Source of the DNA: Tomocerus qinae
Lineage: Eukaryota; Arthropoda; Collembola; Entomobryomorpha; Tomoceridae
Direction: 5' to 3'
DNA length: 64,000 bases
Assembly: GCA_020055645.1 (NCBI GenBank)
Contig: CM034550.1
Location: forward strand, 16,257,001-16,321,000
In this document: positions 35,901 to 47,169 of the stretch, in pieces
Layout of the letters: the number at the start of each line of letters is the position of its first letter
How positions within the stretch are numbered: position 1 is the first letter of the stretch
Position numbers and translations under genes: made by a program
Notes under the pieces: generated by a model
The model's input: only the letters and a program-made list of their open reading frames with translations
Database searches by the model: none
What the model was told of the DNA's origin: nothing

Positions 35901-38373
35901 TTGTGAGGATCGGATTTTTCTGACTTAAGCGACGATGTAGATGCATGTGCAGAGCTTTTCGAGTTCACTTGATTCGACTGATTAGCTTTATTGTTTTGGT
36001 TATTTGAATTTATAGGACTTGATAGTTGACCGGCGCTTCGAGACAGAGTTAGCATTATTGGGTCAATATCCTCCGACAGGGCGAGAATTGCATCTTGAAC
36101 ATTATCAATTGGGGTATCGTTTATCTGAAAATAGAAACATTTCATTATAATTCTTACATTATTTAATTCAGACACAATATATACATCCATGATTTAAACA
36201 CACAAATAAAACTCTGTCTCCAATATTTAGATTCATTTCTTTGGCAGCAGGAGAGCCAGGTACTATTCTTGAAATGTACACTCCAGGTTCCAAAACCAGA
36301 CCATGATCAGCTCCCCGAACATTTGGCAACTTTACAGAAAACGGAAAATGCGAATACAATAAAATTACGTTGATGATTTTGAATTAGTCGTTTACAAATT
36401 AACAGTTAGTTTAATGGTCTACAAGAATTTGCTGAGATAAACTTACTTTAATGCTATAATGTCCCGACGGCATATCTGAATCTATAGCCGAGTCCCTGGA
36501 CTCTGAAAAGCTCGAAGAATTTGACAAATACTGAAATCTTATTGAGCGATTTTCCTTTTCCATTTCGAATCTCTCCCGTAATTCTTTCAATTGCTTTGAA
36601 GCAAGATTTTTTTGCTTTTTGATATCTTCTGACTCGCTAAGAGCTTCCGCAAGATCCGTCACAGCTCTATCTCTTTCCCTTCTAAGTCGGTCGCAAAGGG
36701 TTCGCAAACTTTCTCGCTCTCTGACTATTTTATCTCGCTCGACAAAAGCCCAATCCCGTCTCTTTTTTGAAACTTCTGCCTCCTGTACTGCTTCTGTAGA
36801 ATATCCGATAAGAAAGAATGTCATTTAAGAACGGAAATTAAAATAAAGAGACAATCTCAAAGCAGCTAATCCATATGCTCTGTATAGTTCTTTTACTAAG
36901 TAAACTCACCGTCCGCACATAATCCCGAAAAAAGAGTGCATTTAGTGAAAGCATTGCGATTTAAAATTCAAAAGTGCATTTGAACAAAACTTTTAGATGT
37001 CAGAGAACATTGTCTTTACAAAGTACTATAGAATCTTACCTTGTACTTTGTCTGTCAATTCTTTATTCTGTGTCTCTAGAGCTTTGATTTGTTTTTTTGA
37101 CTGTGCCAAATCGTCTGTAAGTTTTTCCAGCTCTCGGTGAACAGAATCCCGCTCACTCATTATCAATGAAATCTCTTGCGAAACTGCATCACGCTCCTCA
37201 GTAAGTCTTTTGATATCTTTATTAGATTTTATTCTGGAAGCCATTGCTTGATTAATTTCCTTCATCGCTTCTTCATGTTGTTGCTGTACCTGTTAATCAG
37301 GACGATTTCGATTTAGCCATGCATTCAATTTCACACAAGAATATTACGAATAGCAATTTTACGCAAGAAAATCCAATTATTTTGACTTGTCAGTTATTTT
37401 TATGGGAAAGACAGATTTATAATTGAAAATTAACGAGTGTGGAAAATTAGTCATAAAAGTGAACAACTGTAATCATGAAGAAAACGGCAGTTCCTTACAG
37501 AACGTAGTAAAAAGGACATTATCTAAACTTCTGAACTGCTTACCAGAGATATAAAAAACTACATGCTAATGCTGGAGAATTCCATTAAATTGAATTTAGA
37601 ATAGCGAACCTTGCCAAGAGCTTCTTTATATTCATTACGTTCCCGAAGAGCAGAGTCCCATTGTCGAATAGCAGCCGTACATTGCTGTTTCAGTCCATTT
37701 CTCTCTCGTATAGCATTACTTGTCTCCTGCAGGGCGTCATCGTACAATTTTTTCACTCGATTAACTTCCTCCTGTTGAATCGATAGAGAAATAAACGACA
37801 AAATAAATGTGAGTGAAACTCACTTAGCCATAAAATATTGTACTTCCTTTTCCATTTGGGGTTTCCTCTCTCTCTATCCTTATACAAACCTACATTATTA
37901 CTTGGAAAAGATTAGCCAACTCCTGCCTACTTTAATATACAGTAGATAAATAAAAAGCTCTCTCTGCCTAATGCCTAATTTTATATTCATATCATACCTG
38001 ACATACCTGAGTCAATTCCAACTTGTTCACCGTTCCAGAATGAGATGCTATCAAGTCTGCATATCTCTTGCGAAGAGAGTCGTAGTCCTCCTTCATTGCT
38101 TCATATTTCTGGAAGAATTTCTCCGGGTCGACCACTCCAGGCCGGGTTAAACTTCCTTTAATATTTGTAACAAATTTTATGATTATTCTCTTGTAAAATG
38201 AAAACCGGCATAATTAAATGTGGTGAGGAGGGAACTTTTATATTTACGGGATACAACACAAATGGATTGTTGTATTATTATGCAAATTATTAAAAGGTTA
38301 TGAATAAATTAGTGAAAAGTGCACCTGTGTCCATTTGTGCTTGTGATTGTGGATTCGGAGAACCTCTAGACAT
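29910..38373 (-). CDS. DLG5: Discs large homologue 5 (MAGUK scaffold)
   Basis: A membrane-associated scaffold for polarity, adherens junctions and Hippo signalling. Nineteen exons in coding order: 38373-38325, 38155-38007, 37771-37610, 37289-37040, 36793-36447, 36329-36204, 36124-35148, 35048-34825, 34097-33634, 33515-33492, 33387-33172, 33057-32919, 32811-32106, 32017-31893, 31816-31561, 31421-31171, 30617-30385, 30300-30087, 30007-29910; 5010 nt, about 1669 residues (human about 1919). Order: coiled coil (about 25-300), PDZ (about 317-390), long Ser/Gly/Asn-rich linker, PDZ (about 950-1038), Ser/Gln-rich linker, PDZ (about 1233-1318), SH3 (about 1327-1404), basic hook with RRSFFRRKSHH, and guanylate-kinase-like domain (RPVLILGALSDLV to the end EQSKTLWVPI). 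The human CARD region and first PDZ have no counterpart. A longer N-terminus from an upstream exon is possible. Confidence 0.95.
33492..33515 (-). other. DLG5: 24-nt DLG5 microexon
   Basis: Encodes SGPRRRIS between the acceptor TTCTTTAATAAG and a donor GTAAAA. It is phase 0 on both sides, joining THIE-type sequence (ending YHIE) to VLDPGAG before the second PDZ. Being in frame, it could be included or skipped. Confidence 0.65.
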
Positions 38374-41297
38374 ATCCAGTCCACCAGCACCCGAAAAAAG
38401 ACTGTAGAATTCTCTAGGATTTCCGATGAGATGGAAAATCCCCTTTTGACTCCATCCAACGTTACATTTCCATCGATTCCTTTTCTTTCCCTCTACTCAA
38501 GAAAACGCTTTGATATTACCTAACCTAACTTGATCCACCAGCAGTCGTTTGCGCTTCCTTTCTCCTTAAGGTGAGCAGTATGTGATGCGATATGATAGTC
38601 TTATTCCTTGTTTTTTCTATCTTCCGACGTCCTATTACGGACGTTTACGTCTGTGAGCAAGTTATGTAGATTATAGTATACGGTGCAGGTACAAGGAATT
38701 TTATTGCAGTCCTTCTCCGTAGCAAAGCAAATCCGTTTCCTGAATTCCGGAGATCTGTTCAGCTCAGTTCAGTCAGTCTCCTTCTTACCGGAGAAAGCAC
38801 ATCGGCTTTCTCCCCTTCCCTGTCTGTCAGTTTGAGATGAGAGTAACCAGATGTTTTATTATTTATGAGCCGCACAGCAACCCACAACCTACACAGGAAC
38901 ATAAGATTCACTTACACACGCTTTAATCCATGTCCATCTTCCAAATTAAATGCCCACTACATATCCAGCATACCTTGCAAATTACACCAACACCATAAAT
39001 TCTATATATAAACAGTCTTATCCCTGATTTTTATGCTTAAGTCACATAGCGAGTTACGTCACAGCTTCCACATATGTCTTTAAAATATTTTATTTCGCAT
39101 AGGACAACTAGACTAGAACTTTTTTGCTTTCGCTCTTAATAAACCTTAAAAACCGGAAAGATTTTATGTTACACGATCAATAATAATCATGGTAAACTTT
39201 AATCTATTTATATATTGTAAAAAATATTCTAATGTTCAGAAATTCTGATTATGTAGTATTAAAATACATCATATTATTTTAATACTACAACTTAAGATTT
39301 TTTAGTATTTGCAATTATGGGTATTCTTTGGTTTTCGATTACTTAATCGAAAATGTTTCCAATTTTAACAAGTTGAGATTTGTATGTACTTATAATATAT
39401 TGTTATGCATAGTTCATTCCTTTAATGGCTATAAGATCCTGTAAGTTAGTGGTTAGACAGTTTTAACAATTGCTATTAATCTAGTATACCCTGCCTGATA
39501 AATAAAACTTTTAAATCTGCACAAGAGATTTTTAATTGCTCATTAATATAGGTAGGACAGTCAGATAAGTCTAGTATCATTAACTAAAATGTAGGCATTA
39601 AGATTCAAATAATTTGTTACTAATTAGCGTAATTAGCGGTAGTACTAGTACTGAAGTGTTAGATTAAGAATGTACTTAAATTATTGACCTTTTTGTTATT
39701 ATTATTGGCACATTGAAAACAAAATCAATTCACATTGATTTTATCATTGCTACCTGCGCCGACTTAATTTTTGTGAATTCGGATTTGATAAAATTATTTA
39801 TAGGTTTATTTAGATTCGATTTTTACATTTTCTTTATAGATAACTATGTAGCTACTTGATACATACCTACTAGCAGTGCTACTTTAAGAAAAAAAGATAA
39901 ACACTGAAAATACAGAAAAAATGATTGTATGCAAGTAGACCAGGATATTGAAGTAGCTTTAGTAAAGTTAAAATAAGTGTGCCTGTATCACTTAAAATAT
40001 GCTACTAAAATAGAATTGTGTGTGTATGTTATAATTCTGGAGACTAAAATTAGAAAATGTTGCAAACGAAAATGGGTACTTACCTTTAAAATAGAAGTGA
40101 TTGAATTGTAATTGCATAGAATGTGTAATTGAAGTTAGAGGCTGACGTAGTTTAATAGAGGTTAGGTTACAAACAACATAATAAGGTAATTAATATGTTA
40201 AAGGTAGGTGCTGGATGTAAGTGATAATGATGTTTACAAAATATTGTAGCTGTAGGGTGAGTGTTCAGCTGTAAATTGACACAGAGTCGAAGAGAGTTGA
40301 ACTGGGTTTAAACCCGACGTCTGTTTTGTTCTGTTGTCTTTCTTGACTTGGCTCACTTAACTCGAGAGTGAATGGAAACGGAGATGTTTATGAGTTTTGA
40401 TGATGACATTGAGCGAACATTGGATTTCATTTGAGATCTGTCGTCGGATCAAGAGTTTTCATGTACTTTTTTGCTTCATTGCTTGTATCTGCTCAAACAC
40501 ACAAGATGGCAACGACTGGACTGACTACTTACTCTCAGCTCTCCTTCCTTCAAAGTTGAACCCATTGCTTCAGTTCACTTCAATCCAGTTCAGCATAGAG
40601 ATACAACTCAATAGCCTAACTAATGCAATCTGATGTCCCCTGCATAATATTTATCTATTCATCTGCAGAGTTCTCTCCTTCTTGGCATCACATTTACTTG
40701 TCTTTGGCAACCCTCGACACTTGCATCTCATATTATCTATTATATACCCGGTTTGCCTTGCATTTTGCATCCCTGCCAAACCAACCTCTATATTTACGCC
40801 TTCTTTATTTACATATATTACATCCTTATATCAACTTACTCAATCCTACCTTCCTTTCAACATACACAAATTCACTTCTAAATCTTTCCCTTCCAATCCC
40901 AATTAAGAACAATAACAAATATATTATTATGTAACCTAAATTGGTTTAAATGTCATAATCCTATAGCTATATCCTACAGTTGCGTAATTAAAATTTACTC
41001 TTGCTAGTAATTAATTTAATAGATTTCTACAGATAAAGTAGTTGTAGCGTCACAAATATCACAATTAGTTCTAATTTGACTGTAAGGTAAATTTTAGATT
41101 AATCTTGTTTAAATTGACTTAATGACTAATGACAGATGTGCGAAATTTTTAATGCATCGGGTCTATTAGTGCTGGTAATAACTGAAAATTTTCTTTAGAC
41201 ATTTTATCCCCATGCAATGGAAATCAACCGAAAATAATGCAATTAAAGTAACAAGTAGTTCTGTATTTGATATAAATAGTATATTTGGCATTTATAA
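38374..41297. other. 5' region of DLG5, with a candidate upstream exon
   Basis: There is no long coding exon on either strand. A candidate first exon ends at 40084 with donor GTAAGT and contains ATG at 40115-40117 (MQLQFNHFYFK). It is phase-compatible with an extended exon starting at 38492 (acceptor CTTGAGTAG) that runs in frame into the DLG5 Met at 38373. This would lengthen DLG5 by about 50 residues. An inverted repeat at 39253-39288 is listed separately. Confidence 0.35.
39253..39288. repeat. Short inverted repeat
   Basis: The arms GTAGTATTAAAATA and its reverse complement flank a spacer of about 7 nt. It is noncoding and its function unknown. Confidence 0.7.
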
Positions 41298-41303
41298 TTT
41301 ATT
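41298..41303 (-). terminator. Poly(A) signal of the four-helix membrane protein
   Basis: TTTATT on plus (AATAAA on minus) lies about 65 nt after the stop codon at 41368. Confidence 0.5.
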
Positions 41304-41367
41304 GCGGTAACTTCGTGATCATTTGCGCTTCATTTGGACAATATTATGAAGCTCTTGAATATAAGTG

Positions 41368-42438
41368 TTATCTGTTACTAGTACTGATTGATGAGTGTAT
41401 GCATAAAGAACTGTTGCGACAATTTCCCTCGTAACATTTAGCATCTTGCACTAAGATCAGGGGTAATACTTCAGAGTATTCATCAACCGTTTCATCTTCT
41501 CTTGCTTCCAGGTAAGCTAAAAATGTACAGGTATTCACAAATCGATAAATTACAACCACAGACTGGATTAAAATATTTTTACAGCTTATTTTTCACTTTC
41601 CTTTGAAATTAGTATTAAAATAGCAATGACATCAAAAATTGGTATCAAAAACCAGAATTTTTGTACAAAAATTGTATCACATTATAATTTGTATTGGGTC
41701 ATATGAATTTTACCTGCGATTCCATACAAAGTACCATTGATGAACGTCAGTATCTGAAATTGTATAAGATTTACATGTGTAGATAATATTTTGGATCGTG
41801 TAAATGGAATTGAGTATTTAATATTTACTTGTGTATAAATAGTCTCAAACTTACTTTGGAGACTCCAATAGCATAAACATTTGGACACTCTTGCCCACAA
41901 CTTGTGTCATAATCGGACCACCCATCTAAGTCAATACCAGCGACAACCAAAGCCATTCCTCCCAGGACGTGGAAGACCAAATTCTGTTTTCATGATTTAA
42001 AAATTCATGATTTTAAATTACAGTTTAAAAATTTTGGAAAATCTTCAAGAATTTTAGCTGAGAATTTCTTACAAATGTTTTGCTAGCTTTACTGTCCCGA
42101 TAGAAGTCATGCCATATAGTCCGTGCTATGAGTAGAGCTGATGAAATTATAAGGCAAGCTGCTACAGTGCCCAGAAAGAATTTCAATTTGAAAACTGGGA
42201 TATAAGACACTAATCCTAGTGCGATGCTTATTCCCCCAAATATCTACATAGAAAATTATTGGTTAGAGTACCCAATTACTATACGTTATACCTTACCTTA
42301 TATACATAACACGTACCTTATAAGCCATAATATATATACCAAAGTAATAAATGATATAAAATTTGAACTCACAACATGAATTATCTTAAGGACTCCCACG
42401 GGGCTCTTTAGATGTTGAAAACTTCTGTGCGGTACCAT
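41368..42438 (-). CDS. Four-transmembrane protein, MARVEL-like
   Basis: Five exons in coding order: 42438-42373, 42243-42073, 41983-41855, 41753-41714, 41516-41368; 555 nt, 184 residues, all GT-AG and in phase. I do not recognise the exact family. Four hydrophobic helices are visible: VLKIIHVIFGGISIALGLV, FLGTVAACLIISSALLIA, LVFHVLGGMALVVAGI and ILTFINGTLYGIAAYL. The loop between helices 3 and 4 has a Cys pair (TSCGQECPN), presumably extracellular. The tail is acidic (EAREDETVDEYSEV), then Cys- and Ser-rich. Length, helix count and conserved polar residues in short helices resemble MARVEL or claudin-like junction proteins, but this is inference. The Met fits a short basic cytosolic N-terminus. 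Confidence 0.75.
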
Positions 42439-43789
42439 GTAGAAGTGCGATCCTTTCTAAACCAGGAAGGACACTTGTCTTCAAATAGGAATTACTACGC
42501 TGGTTATTTAGCGTTAAAAAACAAGAAACGTGCTATAAATTTTACCAAAACGATTCAGTTGCATTTTCTTTCGTTGAATTAGTAAAATTAACACATTAAT
42601 AAAAACTATTATGACAGGGACAGAGGTACCATTTTTTAAATGTGCGCAAATGAATGACTATTTATAAATTAGATAAATAATATTATGTACTATTAATTTG
42701 TGCACTACTAAAGTTTATGCTTGTTTTGCTTCTCTTCAGCTGAAACACTACAAGTACGGCTACGGAAAGTCATTTAATGTGTCTACTCATTACAGGTTTG
42801 CTCAAAAGTAAGTGAAAATTATGTTTCGTTTTGCTGGAGTATATAAAGCTAATGGTTGAACTATTGAGTGCATTACAGCCTTAGAATCTTATCTCCCTAC
42901 ATAAAACTATTTGTTCCTATGTCGCATGTATCTTTTCTCACTATGTATGTTCTATGCCTTGTAAGTTGATGCTTTTTGTTGAAATGTGCCAGGGCGAATT
43001 GCATAATATTCCATCCTACGAAAGAAAATTAAGCATCTTTCGAAATTAAACCAAAAAATTTTGACATTCACCAACAGTACTAGTGACCTAGTATCTGATT
43101 AAGCTGAGACTGAAGCTTTTTAACTAATAGAATAGGTTGAGTAAAAAATTCACAAGTAAAAAATACATCTATCTTTATAAAAATTTCAGTTCTTGAGAAT
43201 TTTACCAGCAATTAATTTTATCAGCCTATCAGCAGTGTCAGTGAATGTTTAATTAGCTTACAATTGAAGTCTATTACTTAACGTATAGAAATTTTATATA
43301 TGACCCAAGAATTAGGTTTATTAAGCATACGAATTCTCAATTCTCACTAACGATGCCCCAATTTATTGGATACTGTTAGCCAAATTGCAATAGTATTAAT
43401 TTTTAAGTATGAATGTTCAATTAAATAGCATAGTAGAGAATGTACGATAAATTTTGGCTGAACCTGTAATATTCAGTTGCTCTAAAGTCAAGGCGAAAAT
43501 AATGTTAGAGTAAGTATTAATACCTTTAACATCCTATATAGCGTACTATTGCATATGCATACGGTTTTGGATAATTTCTGCTATGAAATATGTAATGTAA
43601 ACGAGTAGCGTATTGAAGTAAGGAACAATACTATGCGTGTAGGGAAAGATAAAACTATCTGAATCGAGAATAGTAGAGATAACTTGAATGTGAGCTAACT
43701 TCGATGTGACTTTTATCAAACATTGTGAGTAATTATTTGCATTAGTTTGTCGCGGCTAACGTGTACATCCATTTTGGTACACGAATGAC

Positions 43790-43876
43790 GGAGTAGTATG
43801 GGCAATTGCGATACGCTTTTAGTAACGGCAGAGATAACTTATTAGTGAGTTTCTCATTGCCCACATACCCTACTCA
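43790..43876. repeat. Imperfect inverted repeat of about 87 bp
   Basis: The left arm GAGTAGTATGGGCAAT is mirrored at the right by ATTGCCCACATACCCTACTC, with a small bulge. The flanks share no obvious long target duplication. Confidence 0.6.
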
Positions 43877-44340
43877 GAAATAAATGCGGAACTGCGCATA
43901 AAATGCGACATTGCTTCTGTAATACTCTGGCTTCAGTATACATCCCCAATCTATGTATATTAATAGTAAATCATTGTGGTAGGGCTTTTATCTTCCAAAT
44001 TGTAACTTTAGGTCAAACATAGTAATAGATATTTTTTGATCTATATCGGTATATACATACCTCTTTTAAATTGCGTCTCATTTTGCCTTATTTACACTCT
44101 TCATCCTTCAAAACTTTGATTTTATTCACATGTTATTAGTAATACTGCTTTTAACGAACAGAAAACACGCGAGTAATTATAAATGACCTAGCAGTGGAAA
44201 TCAATCACTTTATTCCAGTGATGCGGTGATCTCTCTTCAAGGCCTATATGTCTCACTGCTATACAGAAAATGACATTTTGGTACAAAGAAGAAGTTTGAT
44301 TATTGTTATTATGTAACTGTTAAAAACATGGGACATTATT

Positions 44341-44485
44341 TAGGCCCATATTTTTAATAACCACTCCCACTCTAATCTCCACTCTTTGAGAGTGTAAGGT
44401 ACGTATTGAGGTACCTTTCACTCTCGAAAAAGTGCGTAAATAGTGCGTGAGAGTGAGAGTCGAGTCATTAAAAATATGGGCCTTA
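44341..44485. mobile_element. Small palindromic MITE-like element, about 145 bp
   Basis: Terminal arms GGCCCATATTTTTAAT (44343-44358) and its exact reverse complement (44467-44482) enclose further imperfect mirrored CACTCTC/GAGAGTG sequence and a central GGTAC...GTACC. Left TTTAGGCC and right GGCCTTAG ends leave a possible TTA or TA target duplication. It has no coding capacity. It is probably a non-autonomous DNA transposon, but only one copy is visible here. Confidence 0.55.
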
Positions 44486-47169
44486 GTCTTTAATCACAAT
44501 TTGTCGTTATTAAATGAGACATTAAGAGCGAATAAATATACGTAAGAACTTTACACTATTAAATTGCTACTTGCAAATTGTGGAATTGTTTTATGGTAAA
44601 AGTCCCCTTCAGATTTCAGATACACTGATTACCACTATGTACTACGTTATGCGTTATTTTGCCAAAAATCAAATTATGTATCTAATACTGCGTAGCAAAA
44701 AGCTTTCTGGAAATAATTACCATGATGAAAATCAATAAGTTGAATGAAATGGTGTGCAGAGACGAGGCTTGCAGTAGAGATGTGCGTAAAGATGATGAAT
44801 GTGCAGAAATTTTGAATTCATCACTATTTATTGGTGTAAAATGGACATTTGATACCAATTCTGTCAGACTACTATAATTTACCATATATAATGAAGATTA
44901 TGTAACATAGCTGTAGTACGTATGTATTGAGGACTTACAAATCTATGATTCATGTCTCTACGTTAGCTAAACATCCTTATTTGTCCATGAAAACGTTATT
45001 TTGTGCAAAAATAGCATTTAGCTGACGATTTTTGCTAGTCGTCTTATGATTATGAAAGGATATGGCAAATTGGCTAAGCTGTTGGCGTAATTTATTAAGA
45101 TCTTTGTTGATTAAATTGTAAACTTGCCTAATGAAGTTATTAGGTAGGTATGATTACGTTAGTATGCCAAATAAAGTATAAGATGGAAATAATAGACGGA
45201 AAGTATCCGGTATACTTGGGTATATATAGGTATACTTATTATTAACTTACAAAACAATTTTAAATTACATTATTCTGTATCGTCTTGTGTTTATATTTAG
45301 TTTCATCTGTTGTGATTTGATTTCCTTACTGTAGTTTTAAGTCAATATTGATTAGGTTGGGTATGTTAGGTTTAGGTAGAGATTTACAATTTGCGTATAG
45401 GTTTGGTATTTGTATGGAGGCATTTTCCCACTTCCATGCACACTTAACACATTTTAACAAATATTGTGTCCTAGTTGAAGGAGGATATTGACATCACTCT
45501 TGACTTTTTATATCTATTCAAACTGTAATATAGTTGAAAACCATAATAAACTTAATTTTTTCTTTGTAAATGTGCGATTGCCAACTTTGCTCTAACAACA
45601 ATATTAAGTTACGCATAGGTACATTACGTTAAACTACTTTAGCTTGTGGTAGGACTAAAGTAAATAGGTATACAAATAAATTATTATATTCTTCAGCCCC
45701 AGTGAAAAATTCGAAACAAAGCACCCACCGACTCATAAAATTAAACAGTAATATTGGGAGTGCACAAACATCATGACCATAAGTTAACATAAATAGTTTG
45801 TATAGGTATATTTTATATGTAATCATTTATTCCATATTTGTAATAAAGATAAGTTCAATCTTCTAAATCTATTTAAATGTCTAGCTTTGACCCTTTCACA
45901 CATCAACATCAATTTCAACTTAACTGGACAATTAGTACACAATTAAACAACTATTAATTTGTCCGTACAGAATCCACATGCAATTTTCTACTTAACGGTC
46001 TAAAGTCTATTTTTAAGGTACAGCACAGCAATAATAAACTATCTCTTGTGTTTGTAATGTCTATAAGTATCTGCAGAATCAATGAGACACGATGATCTAG
46101 CACCGCTAAATTAACACTAATTAACATTGTCAACTAGCTTCTTCACCTTCTTAATTTAACATTACTGATATTTTGTAATAATCCTGGAGAACCATCATAA
46201 AGCGAAAGAAAGACAAATTATTATAAACAGTTTTATGTAAATTGTAATAAAGTATAATGCTAAATATGTACTTTTCACCAGTGATCAAGAATGACAATGA
46301 AATATTGAAAAAGAAACTGGCTAAACTCAGAATCAATTGAATTTTGCAATAAAGAGTTTGTTGAACATTTAACATATTATAAAGTCTCTAAAAGATTGTC
46401 CATTGAAAGCTACCATTATGAAATAAATTGAAATTGCACCAAGAATGCAAAATCTAAAGCATCTTTACTAATAAGATGATTATTTTAGAGACAAAATTGA
46501 CAAAACTAAGAGAAATGATAGAAATTAAAAAATGTTGGAATGAAAATGAAATTTTCATGGCATTGTGTTTCCTATGCATGAAATTCAAGAGATTCGAAAC
46601 GAAACCTGAAGAAAAACATCCCTAAATGATTACAGCAACTAACCAAGTATAAAAGAGATAACAGATCAGAGAAGTGGATACAGATAATTAGAATTATAAT
46701 TGTATTCGTTAGCTTTTTTTATTTGTCTCGTTATCAATAACATAAGTAACTGGATATCACAATACAGATAATAATTATTACATAATAAATTTTAAGGTAC
46801 AATATTCATGATGAAACACAACTCATTAACATTGTATTTAACTTCTGATCTGTAGACTGTGAAAAATGTAACAACTTAGATCATAACGTACCACCTACAA
46901 ACAGTTTAGGTACTTAAATACTGTAGCTGTACCATAATGACAATAAATCTTGCATAATATACAATTTCAACATTTAAAAACGGAAAACTAGAGCTAAATA
47001 TGATTCCACTACTCCTATTTAAGATGAAATGAAAGAAATAACGACGTAACTTTAAGGTTGAGTTCCTTAGGAACTCTGTTTGATTGATTCGCACAAGTTA
47101 AATAAGATTAACATTATTTAGTAGCGTCTTCATTTCTGTAAGAGATGCAGGAGCTTGATTGGTGCAATG

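Larger units (their letters stand above)
42439..47169. other. Intergenic DNA with two palindromic repeats
   Basis: No coding exon was found in about 4.7 kb. It contains inverted repeats at 43790-43876 and 44341-44485, listed separately. The 3' UTR of the BAH gene enters at the right. Confidence 0.5.

Noticed and set aside
36901-36980. Possible extra DLG5 exon before donor-like GTGAGT near 36906
   Set aside because: No acceptor gives an open frame, and the flanking exons (37040 and 36793) already join in phase to match human DLG5.
38518-38529. Short CCTAACCTAAC runs (also near 40143 and 55456) resembling TTAGG-type telomere repeat
   Set aside because: Only two imperfect units each; within chance for this composition.
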